Positions 10,463-18,588 of a stretch of DNA of 64,000 bases are shown in pieces. Within the stretch, counting starts at the first letter, position 1, and every line of letters starts with the position of its first letter. The notes under the pieces are model-generated. The model saw nothing but the letters and a program-made list of their open reading frames with translations, did no database searches and was not told the origin of the DNA. Both the position numbers and the translations under genes were made by a program. This DNA is from Dickeya undicola (GTDB lineage Bacteria; Pseudomonadota; Gammaproteobacteria; Enterobacterales; Enterobacteriaceae): positions 99,775 through 163,774 of the forward strand of contig NZ_JSYG01000021.1 of the NCBI RefSeq assembly GCF_000784735.1, given 5' to 3'.

Positions 10463-11659
10463 ATGCTGAAGGTATTCCTGCTGTTTGTGGTGCTGATCGC
10501 CGGTATTGTGATAGGGCCGATGCTGGCCGGTCATCAGGGCTACGTGCTGATTCAGACCGACAATTACAACATTGAAACCAGCGTTACCGGGCTGGTGATC
10601 ATGCTGGTACTGTTTCTGCTGGTGTTTCTGGCGGTGGAATGGTTGTTGCGGCGCATGTTCCGCACCGGTGTCCGTACCCGCGGCTGGTTTATCGGCCGCA
10701 AGCGCACTCGCGCGCGTCAGCAGACCAAAGCAGCACTATTGAAACTGACTGAAGGTGATTATCTGCAGGTGGAAAAACTGCTGACCCGCAATGCTGACCA
10801 CGCGGAGCAACCCGTGGTGAACTACCTGTTGGCGGCGGAAGCCGCTCAGCAGCGCGGTGACGAGTTCCGTACCCGACAGTATCTGGAGCGGGCAGCGGAA
10901 ATCGCCGACAGCAACCAATTGCCGGTGGACATCACCCGCGTGCGCATTCAACTGGCCCGTAACGAAGACCATGCTGCCCGCCACGGCGTAGACCGTTTGC
11001 TGGAGGTGGCACCGCGCCACCCGGAAGTTCTTCGTCTGGCGGAACAGGCATTTCTGCGTACCCACGCCTACAGCGCATTGCTGGATATCCTGCCCGCTAT
11101 GCGTAAAACCCGTCTGCATGACGAATCCTCTCTGGATGAATTGCAACAGCGTGCCACCATCGGCCTGATGGATCAGGCAATGGCGGAAGGCGGTAGTGAA
11201 GGGTTGAAGCAGTGGTGGAAAAACCAGCCACGTAAAGTGCGTCAGGCGCTGTCGATGCAGGTGGCAATGGCTGAACGGCTGATCGTGTGTGATGACCACA
11301 CCACCGCACAGGACATCATTGTTGACGGGCTGAAGCAGCAATTTGACTATCGGCTGGTGCAGTTGATCCCCCGGCTCAACGCCGGTCAACCGGAACCGCT
11401 GGAAAAACTGTTGCGTCAACGCCTGAAACAGCACAGCGATGACGCGCTGCTGCACAGTACGCTAGGACAGGTGCTGGCAAGACATGGCGAATGGCAGCAG
11501 GCCAGCGATGCCTTCTCCGCGGCATTGGCACTGCGACCAGACGCCTATGACTATGCCTGGTGTGCCGACGCGTTTGATCGGCTGAAACGTCCTGAAGACG
11601 CGGCCCGAATGCGCCGTGACGGTTTGTTATTGACGCTACAGCCTCCTCACGACGCCTGA
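10463..11659 (+). CDS. hemY: HemY, TPR membrane protein of the hem operon
   Basis: A 398-residue inner-membrane protein, distinct from the Bacillus protoporphyrinogen oxidase also called HemY. Two membrane segments (about residues 3-22 and 41-63) precede a long helical region with tetratricopeptide-like repeats, for example LHSTLGQVLARHGEWQQASD near the C-terminus. E. coli HemY is implicated in late haem metabolism, but its exact role is unsettled. It starts two bases after hemX, and a strong hairpin follows its stop. Confidence 0.92.
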   Translation: MLKVFLLFVVLIAGIVIGPMLAGHQGYVLIQTDNYNIETSVTGLVIMLVLFLLVFLAVEWLLRRMFRTGVRTRGWFIGRKRTRARQQTKAALLKLTEGDYLQVEKLLTRNADHAEQPVVNYLLAAEAAQQRGDEFRTRQYLERAAEIADSNQLPVDITRVRIQLARNEDHAARHGVDRLLEVAPRHPEVLRLAEQAFLRTHAYSALLDILPAMRKTRLHDESSLDELQQRATIGLMDQAMAEGGSEGLKQWWKNQPRKVRQALSMQVAMAERLIVCDDHTTAQDIIVDGLKQQFDYRLVQLIPRLNAGQPEPLEKLLRQRLKQHSDDALLHSTLGQVLARHGEWQQASDAFSAALALRPDAYDYAWCADAFDRLKRPEDAARMRRDGLLLTLQPPHDA

Positions 11660-11667
11660 CCAACCGA

Positions 11668-11689
11668 ACCGGCGCACCCCTGCGCCGGT
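11668..11689 (+). terminator. Terminator of hemCDXY
   Basis: Perfect nine-base stem ACCGGCGCA / TGCGCCGGT with a CCCC loop, followed by TCTTCCT, directly after the hemY stop. Confidence 0.75.
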
Positions 11690-11744
11690 CTTCCTGCCCT
11701 GACAAAATAACCTGATAACACCATGATTTCCTGGAATAATGGCG

Positions 11745-11949
11745 AAAAAAAACGCTTGCCGACCAGCGACAAGCGTGCAATAAAAATCAGGTCTGAAAGA
11801 CAACTTTAAGGTGCCCCACTCAACGTTACGTCCAACAGCGATGAAGCTGCACTTCATCAAAAATCGGACGTTAGGCACCGTAAATGGCTCTGCGTCATTC
11901 CCAGGTTTATGAAGCCGAAGCAAACATAGAAGGTGGAATGAGCATCTAC
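11745..11949 (-). ncRNA. glmZ: Small regulatory RNA GlmZ
   Basis: GlmZ base-pairs with glmS mRNA with the help of Hfq and activates glucosamine-6-phosphate synthase when the amino sugar is scarce; RapZ and RNase E process it. The minus strand begins GTAGATGCTCATTCCA, as in E. coli, and retains GGAATGACGCAGAGCC and AACGTTGAGTG. It ends in a hairpin (ACGCTTG / CAAGCGT) and eight U residues. The length is about 205 nt versus 207 in E. coli, and the position next to hemY is conserved. The open frame of 120 codons across it is accidental. Confidence 0.92.
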
Positions 11950-11959
11950 ACCTCCAGTT

Positions 11960-11977
11960 AAGCACGAATGATGCCAA
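11960..11977 (-). promoter_or_regulatory. Sigma-54 promoter of glmZ
   Basis: The minus strand reads TTGGCATCATTCGTGCTT, with GG and GC separated by exactly ten bases, as sigma-54 (RpoN) requires. The GC element lies 12-13 bases from the predicted GlmZ 5' end. In several enterobacteria glmY and glmZ use sigma-54 promoters driven by GlrR; E. coli glmZ relies on sigma-70. Confidence 0.75.
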
Positions 11978-12096
11978 TTTTACAAAACGCAGCCCCATAA
12001 AATATAACTAACTGATAAACAACAAGTTAATTATAGAGTCTCATTGAATTCCGGTATCACTAAGCTGCTGAAAAATCAGGCATTCCTTGCCAATAC

Positions 12097-12228
12097 TGTC
12101 GCCAATTAGAGACGCCAGCGACACCATCAATAATATTACTTAAAATTCAAACAGTTATTCGTCTCTCTTTGACGACATCAAGACATCGAGATTGTCGCTA
12201 AAAAACCACAAGTCTCGTTTGGCTGACA
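12097..12228. promoter_or_regulatory. Candidate GlrR activator sites upstream of glmZ
   Basis: Three matches to TGTC-N10-GACA, each with one mismatch: 12097-12114 (TGTC...GACG), 12193-12210 (TGTC...CACA) and 12211-12228 (AGTC...GACA). They lie 150-280 bases upstream of the glmZ start, a reasonable distance for a sigma-54 enhancer-binding protein. GlrR as the binder is inferred from the glmY/glmZ literature. Confidence 0.5.
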
Positions 12229-12237
12229 ACAAAACGA

Positions 12238-12263
12238 AACGGCCACGGATAACCGTGGCCGTT
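12238..12263 (-). terminator. Terminator of the ABC importer/deacylase operon
   Basis: Eleven-base perfect stem AACGGCCACGG / CCGTGGCCGTT with loop ATAA. On the minus strand it is followed by TCGTTTTGTTG, just past the stop of the M20 deacylase gene. Confidence 0.8.
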
Positions 12264-12289
12264 GTCATTGATCAGATGCTGACGGGTAA

Positions 12290-13450
12290 TCAGGCGTCCT
12301 GCGACAGCTGTTCCAGACTCTGCTTCGCCAACTGGTACAGATAGTGTGCGGTAGGGAACAACGCGCTATCATCCACCCGAAATTTGGGGTGATGCAGCGC
12401 ATAAGGGCCGCCGGAGCCCACCATCATAAAGGTGCCCGGCAGTTTCTGCTGGTAGAACGCAAAGTCTTCGCCGATGGGGCTGGCCTCGACACGACGCGCC
12501 TCAAACCCTTCGTCATCAGCGACCTGCAACGCGAAGTCTACCCAGCGCGGTGTGTTCACCACCGATGGTGGCCCGGCGTGCCAGATAAACTCGATTTCCG
12601 CGCCAAAGGTGCTGGCGATACCGGCCACAATCTGGCGGAAACGCTGTTCAATCAGGTCGCGTACCGCCTGACTGAAGGTACGCACCGTTCCTTCGACATA
12701 GGCGGTATCTGGAATCACGTTCCAGGTACTGCCGCTGTGTACCTGGGTGATCGACACCACCGCATTATTATCGGACGGCACGGTGCGGCTAATAATGGTC
12801 TGCACGGAGGAAATCAACTGCCCCAGAATAATGATCGGATCGTTACCTTCGTGCGGCTTGGCAGCATGACAACCTTTGGCAGCAATCTTGATCTCAAAAC
12901 GGTCCACTCCGGCGGTCAACGCGCCGTCTTTGCCGCCAATCACGCCGACCGGCAGCGTTGGGTCGTTATGAATGCCGAAAATGGCAGCCGCGCCGTCCAG
13001 CGCGCCGACGGCGATCACTTCTGGCGCGCCCAGCCCGGTTTCTTCAGCCGCCTGAAACAGAATACGCACGGTGCCTTTCAGTTCTGGCTCGATACGTTTG
13101 AGTAAAATTGCCGCACCCAACGCCGCCGAAGAATGAAAGTCATGCCCGCAGGCGTGCATCACACCTGCGTTTTTCGAACTGAATTCAACGCCGGATTCTT
13201 CTTCAATCGGCAGGGCATCGATGTCGGAACGCACCACCACCAGCGGGCCGTCCTGCAGGCCACCCACTTCCGCTACCAGACCGGTTTTTAGCGGCAGGTC
13301 AAGGATGCGAATCCCCTCTTTTTCCAGCACGGCGCGAATTTTCCGTGTGGTTTCAAATTCCTGATTAGACAGTTCCGGATGCTGATGCAGATCGTGCCGG
13401 AACGCCTGAATAAACTGCGCCAATGGCTCATGCTGAACATGAACTTTCAT
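12290..13450 (-). CDS. M20 family amidohydrolase / N-acyl-amino-acid deacylase
   Basis: A 386-residue metallo-amidohydrolase of the peptidase M20D type (hippurate hydrolase, IAA-amino-acid hydrolase, Bacillus YxeP). Metal and catalytic residues are visible: HACGHDFHSS (Cys101, His103, Asp104), AAEETG (Glu136-Glu137), FGIHND and, near the C-terminus, ASPIGEDFAFY and ALHHPKFRVDD. It has no signal peptide, so it is cytoplasmic. It is the last gene of the six-gene operon. Given the acetyltransferase and lyase upstream, removal of an N-acetyl group (for example from N-acetylcysteine) is my inference; the substrate cannot be read from the sequence. Confidence 0.85.
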   Translation of the reverse strand: MKVHVQHEPLAQFIQAFRHDLHQHPELSNQEFETTRKIRAVLEKEGIRILDLPLKTGLVAEVGGLQDGPLVVVRSDIDALPIEEESGVEFSSKNAGVMHACGHDFHSSAALGAAILLKRIEPELKGTVRILFQAAEETGLGAPEVIAVGALDGAAAIFGIHNDPTLPVGVIGGKDGALTAGVDRFEIKIAAKGCHAAKPHEGNDPIIILGQLISSVQTIISRTVPSDNNAVVSITQVHSGSTWNVIPDTAYVEGTVRTFSQAVRDLIEQRFRQIVAGIASTFGAEIEFIWHAGPPSVVNTPRWVDFALQVADDEGFEARRVEASPIGEDFAFYQQKLPGTFMMVGSGGPYALHHPKFRVDDSALFPTAHYLYQLAKQSLEQLSQDA

Positions 13451-13528
13451 ATAAAGTCACTCCTCTTTTTTAGCCCTGTCTGACAGGGCGGCTCGACGAG
13501 TCGAGCCAGCAGGTGAATACGTTATCGA

Positions 13529-14290
13529 TCAGATATCGAACTCTGATGGTTCCTGAATGTTCGTCAGCTGTCGCAGGAAGCGGCGAGTCTGCGGGTTGTC
13601 GGAGAAGCTGATCACTTTCTCCGCGGGCCCTTGCTCTACGATGTGCCCGTCAGCCATGAAGATCACCCGGTCCGCCACTTCTTTGGCAAACTGCATTTCA
13701 TGGGTCACGATCACCATGGTGGTGTTTTGCCCTGCCAGTTTCTGGATAACTTGCAGCACTTCATGCACACGTTCCGGATCAAGCGCCGAGGTCGGTTCAT
13801 CAAACAGGATCGCCTTCGGATCCACCGCCAGTGCACGAGCGATGCTGACTCGCTGTTGCTGCCCGCCGGACAGCGTCACCGGGTATTTATGCGCTTGCGG
13901 CAGCAACCCCACCAGTTCCAGCAATGACAGTCCAATCTCGTCCGCCTGTTTTTTTGGCATCTTCTTCACCACAATCAGGGCTTCGGTGATGTTTTCCAGT
14001 GCGGTCTTGTTCTTGAACAGATTGTAATTCTGGAACACCATCGCCGTCTGACGCCGGAGCGCATACTCTTCCTTGCTGGTGTAACGGCGAGTATCCAGCG
14101 ATTGATCGCCGATGGTAATGATGCCGGATTCCGGCCTTTCCAGCAGATTCAGGCAACGCAACAGGGTGGACTTACCCGAGCCGGACGGACCGATGATCGC
14201 TACTACCTCACCCTGAGCAATATCCAGACTGATATTGTTCAGCACTACCTGGTCGCCAAAACGTTTAGTCAGATTTTTTACGCTAATCAT
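13529..14290 (-). CDS. Polar amino-acid ABC importer, ATP-binding subunit
   Basis: A 253-residue ATPase of the polar amino-acid uptake family (GlnQ/TcyN/YxeO type). Walker A GPSGSGKST is at residues 34-42; the Q-loop MVFQNYNLF, signature LSGGQQQR, Walker B AILFDEPTSALDP and switch VTHEMQF are all intact. It energises the permease encoded nine bases upstream. The closest remembered relatives import cystine or S-modified cysteines, which supports but does not prove a sulphur amino-acid substrate. Confidence 0.9.
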   Translation of the reverse strand: MISVKNLTKRFGDQVVLNNISLDIAQGEVVAIIGPSGSGKSTLLRCLNLLERPESGIITIGDQSLDTRRYTSKEEYALRRQTAMVFQNYNLFKNKTALENITEALIVVKKMPKKQADEIGLSLLELVGLLPQAHKYPVTLSGGQQQRVSIARALAVDPKAILFDEPTSALDPERVHEVLQVIQKLAGQNTTMVIVTHEMQFAKEVADRVIFMADGHIVEQGPAEKVISFSDNPQTRRFLRQLTNIQEPSEFDI

Positions 14291-14299
14291 ATTGGCTCC

Positions 14300-14971
14300 T
14301 TAACGCTGCCGTGAATGGCTCAGTTTCTTCTCCAGTTGCGACTGCAACCAGGCGTAAACCACGATGAGCATCCAGTAAATCAGCCCCACCACCAGGAAGG
14401 TTTCGAAGAAGCGCAGCGATTCGGCGGCGATCATCTTGCCTTCGGCAAACAGTTCCGAAACACCGAGCGCAAAGGCTACCGAGGTGTCTTTAATCAACGA
14501 AATAAAGGTGTTACCGGTCGCAGGTAGTGCATTGAGCATCGCCTGCGGTAACACGATGCGGCGGTAAATCTGCGCTTTGTTCATCCCTACCGACAAACCA
14601 GCTTCCGTTTGCCCGAAATCTACCGATGCCAGCGCTGCGCGGAAAATCTCCGCCATATACGCTGAGTTTTTCAGGCTAAAGCCAATAATCGCCGCCGTCA
14701 TGGCGGACAGGCCGTTAAGCGACGGAAACAGCTGCGGCAACCCGAAATAGATGATGAATAACTGAACCAGCGACGGAATACCACGAAACAGCGAAATATA
14801 GAGTTCCACCAGTTTCGCCACCACAATGAACCGGCTCTCGCGCACCAGCGCCAACATCAGCCCTAATACGATGGCAAACAGCATCGACACCACCGCCAGC
14901 AACAGCGTGGTGGGCAAATACATCAACACCTGGGGAAAAACTTTCAGCAGGTAGGAAAGATCGATATTCAT
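14300..14971 (-). CDS. Polar amino-acid ABC importer, permease subunit
   Basis: A 223-residue inner-membrane permease of the HisM/TcyL/YxeN family. About five membrane segments are visible. The conserved EAGLSVGMNKAQIYRRIVLPQA stretch (the cytoplasmic EAA loop that docks the ATPase) lies in the middle. Only one permease gene is present, so the transporter is probably a homodimer. It lies between the binding protein and the ATPase in one operon. Confidence 0.9.
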   Translation of the reverse strand: MNIDLSYLLKVFPQVLMYLPTTLLLAVVSMLFAIVLGLMLALVRESRFIVVAKLVELYISLFRGIPSLVQLFIIYFGLPQLFPSLNGLSAMTAAIIGFSLKNSAYMAEIFRAALASVDFGQTEAGLSVGMNKAQIYRRIVLPQAMLNALPATGNTFISLIKDTSVAFALGVSELFAEGKMIAAESLRFFETFLVVGLIYWMLIVVYAWLQSQLEKKLSHSRQR

Positions 14972-15043
14972 GGGTTATACCATTAACACTGACGCCAGCC
15001 GCGAATCAGGCTGGCGTCACAGGAGTTGAGCGAGCAGGCCGGG

Positions 15044-15823
15044 TTATTTACCCGCCGTGATGTCCTCGCCGAAATATTTAACAGACAGGGCTTTCAGTCG
15101 GCCATCACTACGCATTTTGTTCAGTTCATCATCAAACTTCTTACGCAGTTCATCGCCTTTCTGATCTTTATGGAACGGGAAGCCAACCTGCTCCACTACC
15201 AGCGGCTCACCCACCATCTTAAACGGCAGGTTGCGTTTGTTGATTTCCGCCAGCAGGATCGGGCGGGAATTGATATAACCTTCTACGCGTTTAGCCAGCG
15301 CATCGCTCATGGCACCGTCGCGGGTTTCATAGGTACGAATGTTGACGCTGCCGTCGGCAAAGGCTTTTTTCAGGTTGTTGACGTGGTTAGAGCCCAATAC
15401 ACCAGCAACGGTTTTGCCTTTCAGGTCATCCAGCGTATTGATGTTGGTATTGTCTTTATGCGTGACGATCTGGCTGCCGTAGTAGCTGTAAGGCGAAGTG
15501 AAGTTGTATTTCTCCTGACGCGCTGGGGTAATCGCCACCACGTTGGCGATGGTGTTCAGTTTATTGGCTTCCAGTTGCCCCATCAGGCCGCTGAAATCCG
15601 CTGTGACCCACTCAACCTTGTAGTTCAGATCTTTGGCGATAGTTTCCGCCACTTCCACATCAAACCCGACCAACTTGTTGTCTTGCTTGAACGAACTCGG
15701 GTAACTCTGCCCGGTGGCGCCGATACGCAATACCTTCTCGCCACTGTTCTGAGAGTCGCAACCTGCTGCCAGAATGACCGCAGATAAAGCCAATACAGGG
15801 AGGATAATTTTTTTCATAGTCAT
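15044..15823 (-). CDS. Amino-acid ABC importer, substrate-binding lipoprotein
   Basis: A 259-residue periplasmic binding protein of the SBP_bac_3 family. The signal peptide ends in lipobox LAAGC, so it is probably a lipoprotein. The family core follows (VLRIGATGQSYPSSF, LVGFDVEVAETIAKDL, NKLNTIANVVAITPARQEKYNFTSPY across the ligand cleft). The usual polar amino-acid Arg-in-TPAR motif for the carboxylate is present (ITPARQEKY). The ATG at 15823 has AAGAGG nine bases upstream. Bacillus YxeM is a plausible functional analogue. Confidence 0.9.
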   Translation of the reverse strand: MTMKKIILPVLALSAVILAAGCDSQNSGEKVLRIGATGQSYPSSFKQDNKLVGFDVEVAETIAKDLNYKVEWVTADFSGLMGQLEANKLNTIANVVAITPARQEKYNFTSPYSYYGSQIVTHKDNTNINTLDDLKGKTVAGVLGSNHVNNLKKAFADGSVNIRTYETRDGAMSDALAKRVEGYINSRPILLAEINKRNLPFKMVGEPLVVEQVGFPFHKDQKGDELRKKFDDELNKMRSDGRLKALSVKYFGEDITAGK

Positions 15824-15836
15824 CGAATAACGCCTC

Positions 15837-16361
15837 TTAGGGGTGTTTCTTTTCCCAGTGATGATAAAGGTCCTGATCCAGGACTTTTCGCATGTAAATC
15901 GTGAGGTGTCCCTTCCCTAGATCCGCCTGGCCGACTTCCTGAAAGCCATATTTTCGATACATCTCCAGCAACCAGGGATGCTGTTTGGCGGTGCCCAGCG
16001 TCACGGCGGGCGCTTTTAACTGCGCTTGCAGCACCGCCTGCTCCAGCCAGTCCAACATCTGTTTACCCAATCCCTGCTGTTTGAAGTCCGGGTGGGTCGC
16101 GAACCAACCGATGTGCGGTAACCCATAAGGACCGGGATTCGGCCCCCACGGATAACGAATAGTGACCGACGCAGCCAGTTGCCCGTCTTTCTCCATTACA
16201 TACACACCATTGCTGCGTAAATGACGGCGCACCATGTCGATGTCGGCGTAAGCGGCGTCAAACTTGATGCCCAGCTCGCGCACTGGCGCATAAGCGGCCA
16301 ACGCCAGCGCCAGAAACGCTTCATCATCCGCAGAGGTCGCCTGACGAAATACGGTACTCAT
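15837..16361 (-). CDS. GNAT-family N-acetyltransferase
   Basis: A 174-residue acetyl-CoA-dependent acetyltransferase. The core includes IGWFATHPDFKQQGLGKQMLDWLE (motif A, QQGLGK for CoA pyrophosphate) and the C-terminal LEMYRKYGFQEVG. I chose ATG 16359-16361 (MSTVFRQATSADD), with GGTGA just before it. An alternative GTG at 16374-16376 overlaps the upstream lyase stop and would add five residues. Acetylation of the imported amino acid is inferred from the operon, which also encodes a deacylase; futile cycling is avoided only if the lyase acts between them. Confidence 0.85.
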   Translation of the reverse strand: MSTVFRQATSADDEAFLALALAAYAPVRELGIKFDAAYADIDMVRRHLRSNGVYVMEKDGQLAASVTIRYPWGPNPGPYGLPHIGWFATHPDFKQQGLGKQMLDWLEQAVLQAQLKAPAVTLGTAKQHPWLLEMYRKYGFQEVGQADLGKGHLTIYMRKVLDQDLYHHWEKKHP

Positions 16362-16372
16362 GGCGTCACCCG

Positions 16373-17737
16373 TCACTCAGCCAGCAGGCCGGTGTCATCC
16401 GCGTATTGGATAACTTCATCGACTTTCTGCGGTGCGCTGCCGACGTAGTTTGCTGGATCCAGCCAGGCATCCAGCGCATCAGATGTCAGGTGCTGCGACA
16501 GCACCGGATGCTCCAGCAGCAGCGCTTTGAACTCGCGGTTCTGCTCAAATGCCGCCATTGAGCACTCGTACACCAGATGATGGGCCGTCTGCTTGCCGAG
16601 CAGCTTACCGATTTCAAACATCACTTTTTCTGACAGCAGCAGACCGTTTTGCAAATCCAGATTAGCGCGCATCTGCTTTTCGTTCACCGACATACCGCGC
16701 AGGATGCCAAGCGCGTTTTGCAGTTGTGCCGACAGATAGATGTTGATTTCCGGCAGCGCGATCCACTCCGCACGCCAACTCATAGCATCACGCTCGTGTT
16801 CGACTTTCATCGATTCATGGATCAAGGCCGCGCTCTTGAACAGCGGTGCTGTCAGGCTGGCAAGCCCTTCCAGCGCAGCGGGGTTACGCTTGTGCGGCAT
16901 GGTGGTGGAACCGATCTTCCCTTCGGAGAACGGCTCTTCGATTTCGTTGATTTCGGTACGCATCAGGTTGTACAGCTCGTTGCCGATTTTACCGAGCGTA
17001 CCGCTGATCAACACCGCCACCGACGCGTATTCCGAGAAACGGTCGCGGGCAGACTGCCAGCCAATATTCGGGGTATTCAGACCCAGACGGGTCAGGGTGT
17101 GGCGTTCAATTTCCGGCCCCAATTCGCCAAAAGAGGCATAAGTGCCGATGGCACCGTTGATATTGCCTACCAGCACCCGATCGCGGATTTCATTCAGACG
17201 CTGCAAATGACGCACAAATTCATCCAGCCATACCGCCAGCTTGAAACCAAAGGTGGTCGGCAACGCCTGCATACCGTGAGTACGGCCAGTCATCAGCGTA
17301 TGCTGGTGTTTCTTCGCCAGTCGTTTCAGCTCGATAGCCACCAAACGGGTGTCACGCACCACGATGTCGAATGCCTGACGCAACTGCAATACCGTAGCGG
17401 TATCCACCACATCCTGCGTGGTCACACCGTAATGGATGTATTCGCCAGCATCACCACATTGTTTCTGGATGGCGGCAATGGTCGGCATCAGAGAATGCTT
17501 CATCCGCACCGCATCCTGGGCGATCTCTTCAATATTCAGTGCACTGGCGTTGGCGTGGGAAGCAATGGTGCTGGCCGCGTCCTGCGGGATGACACCCAGG
17601 TCGCCTTCTGCCAGTGCTAACGCAATCTCTACGTCAACCTGGCGGGTCAGGCGATTCTGCTCTGACCATACGGCGCGCATTTCTGGTGTGCCAAAGTTAT
17701 TTCCAATAAGAAGAAAATCAATCAGATGTGATGCCAT
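16373..17737 (-). CDS. Fumarase/aspartase-superfamily lyase, possible S-(2-succino) lyase
   Basis: A 454-residue enzyme of the superfamily that eliminates fumarate from succinylated substrates (argininosuccinate lyase, adenylosuccinate lyase, aspartase). The signature GSTTMPHKRNP is at residues 276-286 with catalytic Ser277. TGRTHGMQ (His154) and YGVTTQDVVDT (Thr106-Thr107) form the other two active-site regions. It is neither a purine nor an arginine operon gene: it leads an operon with an amino-acid importer, an acetyltransferase and a deacylase. I infer that it splits an S-succinylated (N-acetyl)cysteine into fumarate and a thiol, as reported for enzymes called 2SL. Other succinyl amines remain possible. 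Confidence 0.75.
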   Translation of the reverse strand: MASHLIDFLLIGNNFGTPEMRAVWSEQNRLTRQVDVEIALALAEGDLGVIPQDAASTIASHANASALNIEEIAQDAVRMKHSLMPTIAAIQKQCGDAGEYIHYGVTTQDVVDTATVLQLRQAFDIVVRDTRLVAIELKRLAKKHQHTLMTGRTHGMQALPTTFGFKLAVWLDEFVRHLQRLNEIRDRVLVGNINGAIGTYASFGELGPEIERHTLTRLGLNTPNIGWQSARDRFSEYASVAVLISGTLGKIGNELYNLMRTEINEIEEPFSEGKIGSTTMPHKRNPAALEGLASLTAPLFKSAALIHESMKVEHERDAMSWRAEWIALPEINIYLSAQLQNALGILRGMSVNEKQMRANLDLQNGLLLSEKVMFEIGKLLGKQTAHHLVYECSMAAFEQNREFKALLLEHPVLSQHLTSDALDAWLDPANYVGSAPQKVDEVIQYADDTGLLAE

Positions 17738-17755
17738 AACTCACTCGTTTACATT

Positions 17756-17785
17756 GTAATAATGGGGGAAAGAGAGGCGGGTCAA
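17756..17785 (-). promoter_or_regulatory. Possible promoter of the lyase-importer operon
   Basis: Minus strand TTGACC (17780-17785), 18 bases, TATTAC (17756-17761), ending about 20 bases before the lyase ATG. The -10 match is moderate. No regulator site is recognised in the rest of the 254-base gap. Confidence 0.3.
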
Positions 17786-17991
17786 GACGACGCTGTTGTT
17801 TGTTGGCGACTATATCACTGGCGATATTCCCACCTATATACCCGATCGATCTAACATATTCCTTAATGTTTTATGATTTCGTTCACAATTACTTCATCCG
17901 GAACGATGCAATCCTTCGTATTTCTGCCGGGTTACTATTGATATTAGCGTAAACCGGAAACACGTGCAGATTGCATCATCCATACGCATAG

Positions 17992-18327
17992 TTACGCAAA
18001 ATAGAACCATGCTGTCGTAATTAATTCGTCTTTAACTTCAAACACAGCGATACTTTCTATCGGTTCTGGTGCGATGCCGTAAATCTTTTCATGATCAAAT
18101 ACATGGCAGCCCAGCACAGTGCGGGATACCAGTTCGGCACGCAGCGCTGGGTTATTGAACCGATGGTCACGATAGAAGGCTTCCAACGCGGCTTTGCCCA
18201 ACATGCTCGGTTGCTCGGATGGCATACGATAAGCCCGGAAATTCTCGTGGAAACAAGCAGAAAAGGCAGCCAGGTCGTGAGCATTGTAGGCGGCAAACTG
18301 TTTTTCAACCGGGTTGATGACTGACAT
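17992..18327 (-). CDS. NTF2-like / SnoaL-type small protein
   Basis: A 111-residue cytoplasmic protein with the NTF2-like cone fold pattern: VEKQFAAYNAHDLAAFSACFHENFRAY, then GKAALEAFYRDHRF, then beta strands ending in ITTAWFYFA. This fold is used by ketosteroid isomerases, SnoaL cyclases and many enzymes of unknown substrate; none can be chosen here. It stands alone, downstream of proM and 254 bases upstream of the lyase operon on the same strand. The ATG at 18327 follows an AAATGGAGATTTG-type ribosome site. Confidence 0.8.
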   Translation of the reverse strand: MSVINPVEKQFAAYNAHDLAAFSACFHENFRAYRMPSEQPSMLGKAALEAFYRDHRFNNPALRAELVSRTVLGCHVFDHEKIYGIAPEPIESIAVFEVKDELITTAWFYFA

Positions 18328-18424
18328 ATCAAATCTCCATTTAAATGCAAATATAATGAATAAAAATTCAAATTAAGAGATACACCAGTCGGGGGTGAAA
18401 AGCAAATTCGGTGGGGAAAAACCA

Positions 18425-18458
18425 TAAAAAAACGGCAGTCCGATTTGGACTGCCGCTT
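18425..18458 (-). terminator. Terminator of the argX-hisR-leuT-proM operon
   Basis: Nine-base stem CGGCAGTCC / GGACTGCCG with a five-base loop, followed on the minus strand by seven T residues, 14 bases past the tRNA-Pro 3' end. Confidence 0.85.
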
Positions 18459-18471
18459 CTTAAGAATAGGG

Positions 18472-18548
18472 TGGTCGGCGAGAGAGGATTCGAACCTCCG
18501 ACCCACTGGTCCCAAACCAGTTGCGCTACCAAGCTGCGCTACTCGCCG
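18472..18548 (-). tRNA. proM: tRNA-Pro (UGG)
   Basis: A 77-nt cloverleaf with the CCA end encoded, starting CGGCGAGTAGCGCAG; anticodon TGG in CTGGTTTGGGACCAG. It is the last gene of the four-tRNA operon, as in E. coli. Confidence 0.95.
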
Positions 18549-18588
18549 ATCCTGATTTACAACACTTACACAACTACGGCTGTCTGTG

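Noticed and set aside
11636..11998. 120-codon minus-strand frame after hemY
   Set aside because: It covers GlmZ and its terminator; the sequence is explained by the small RNA.
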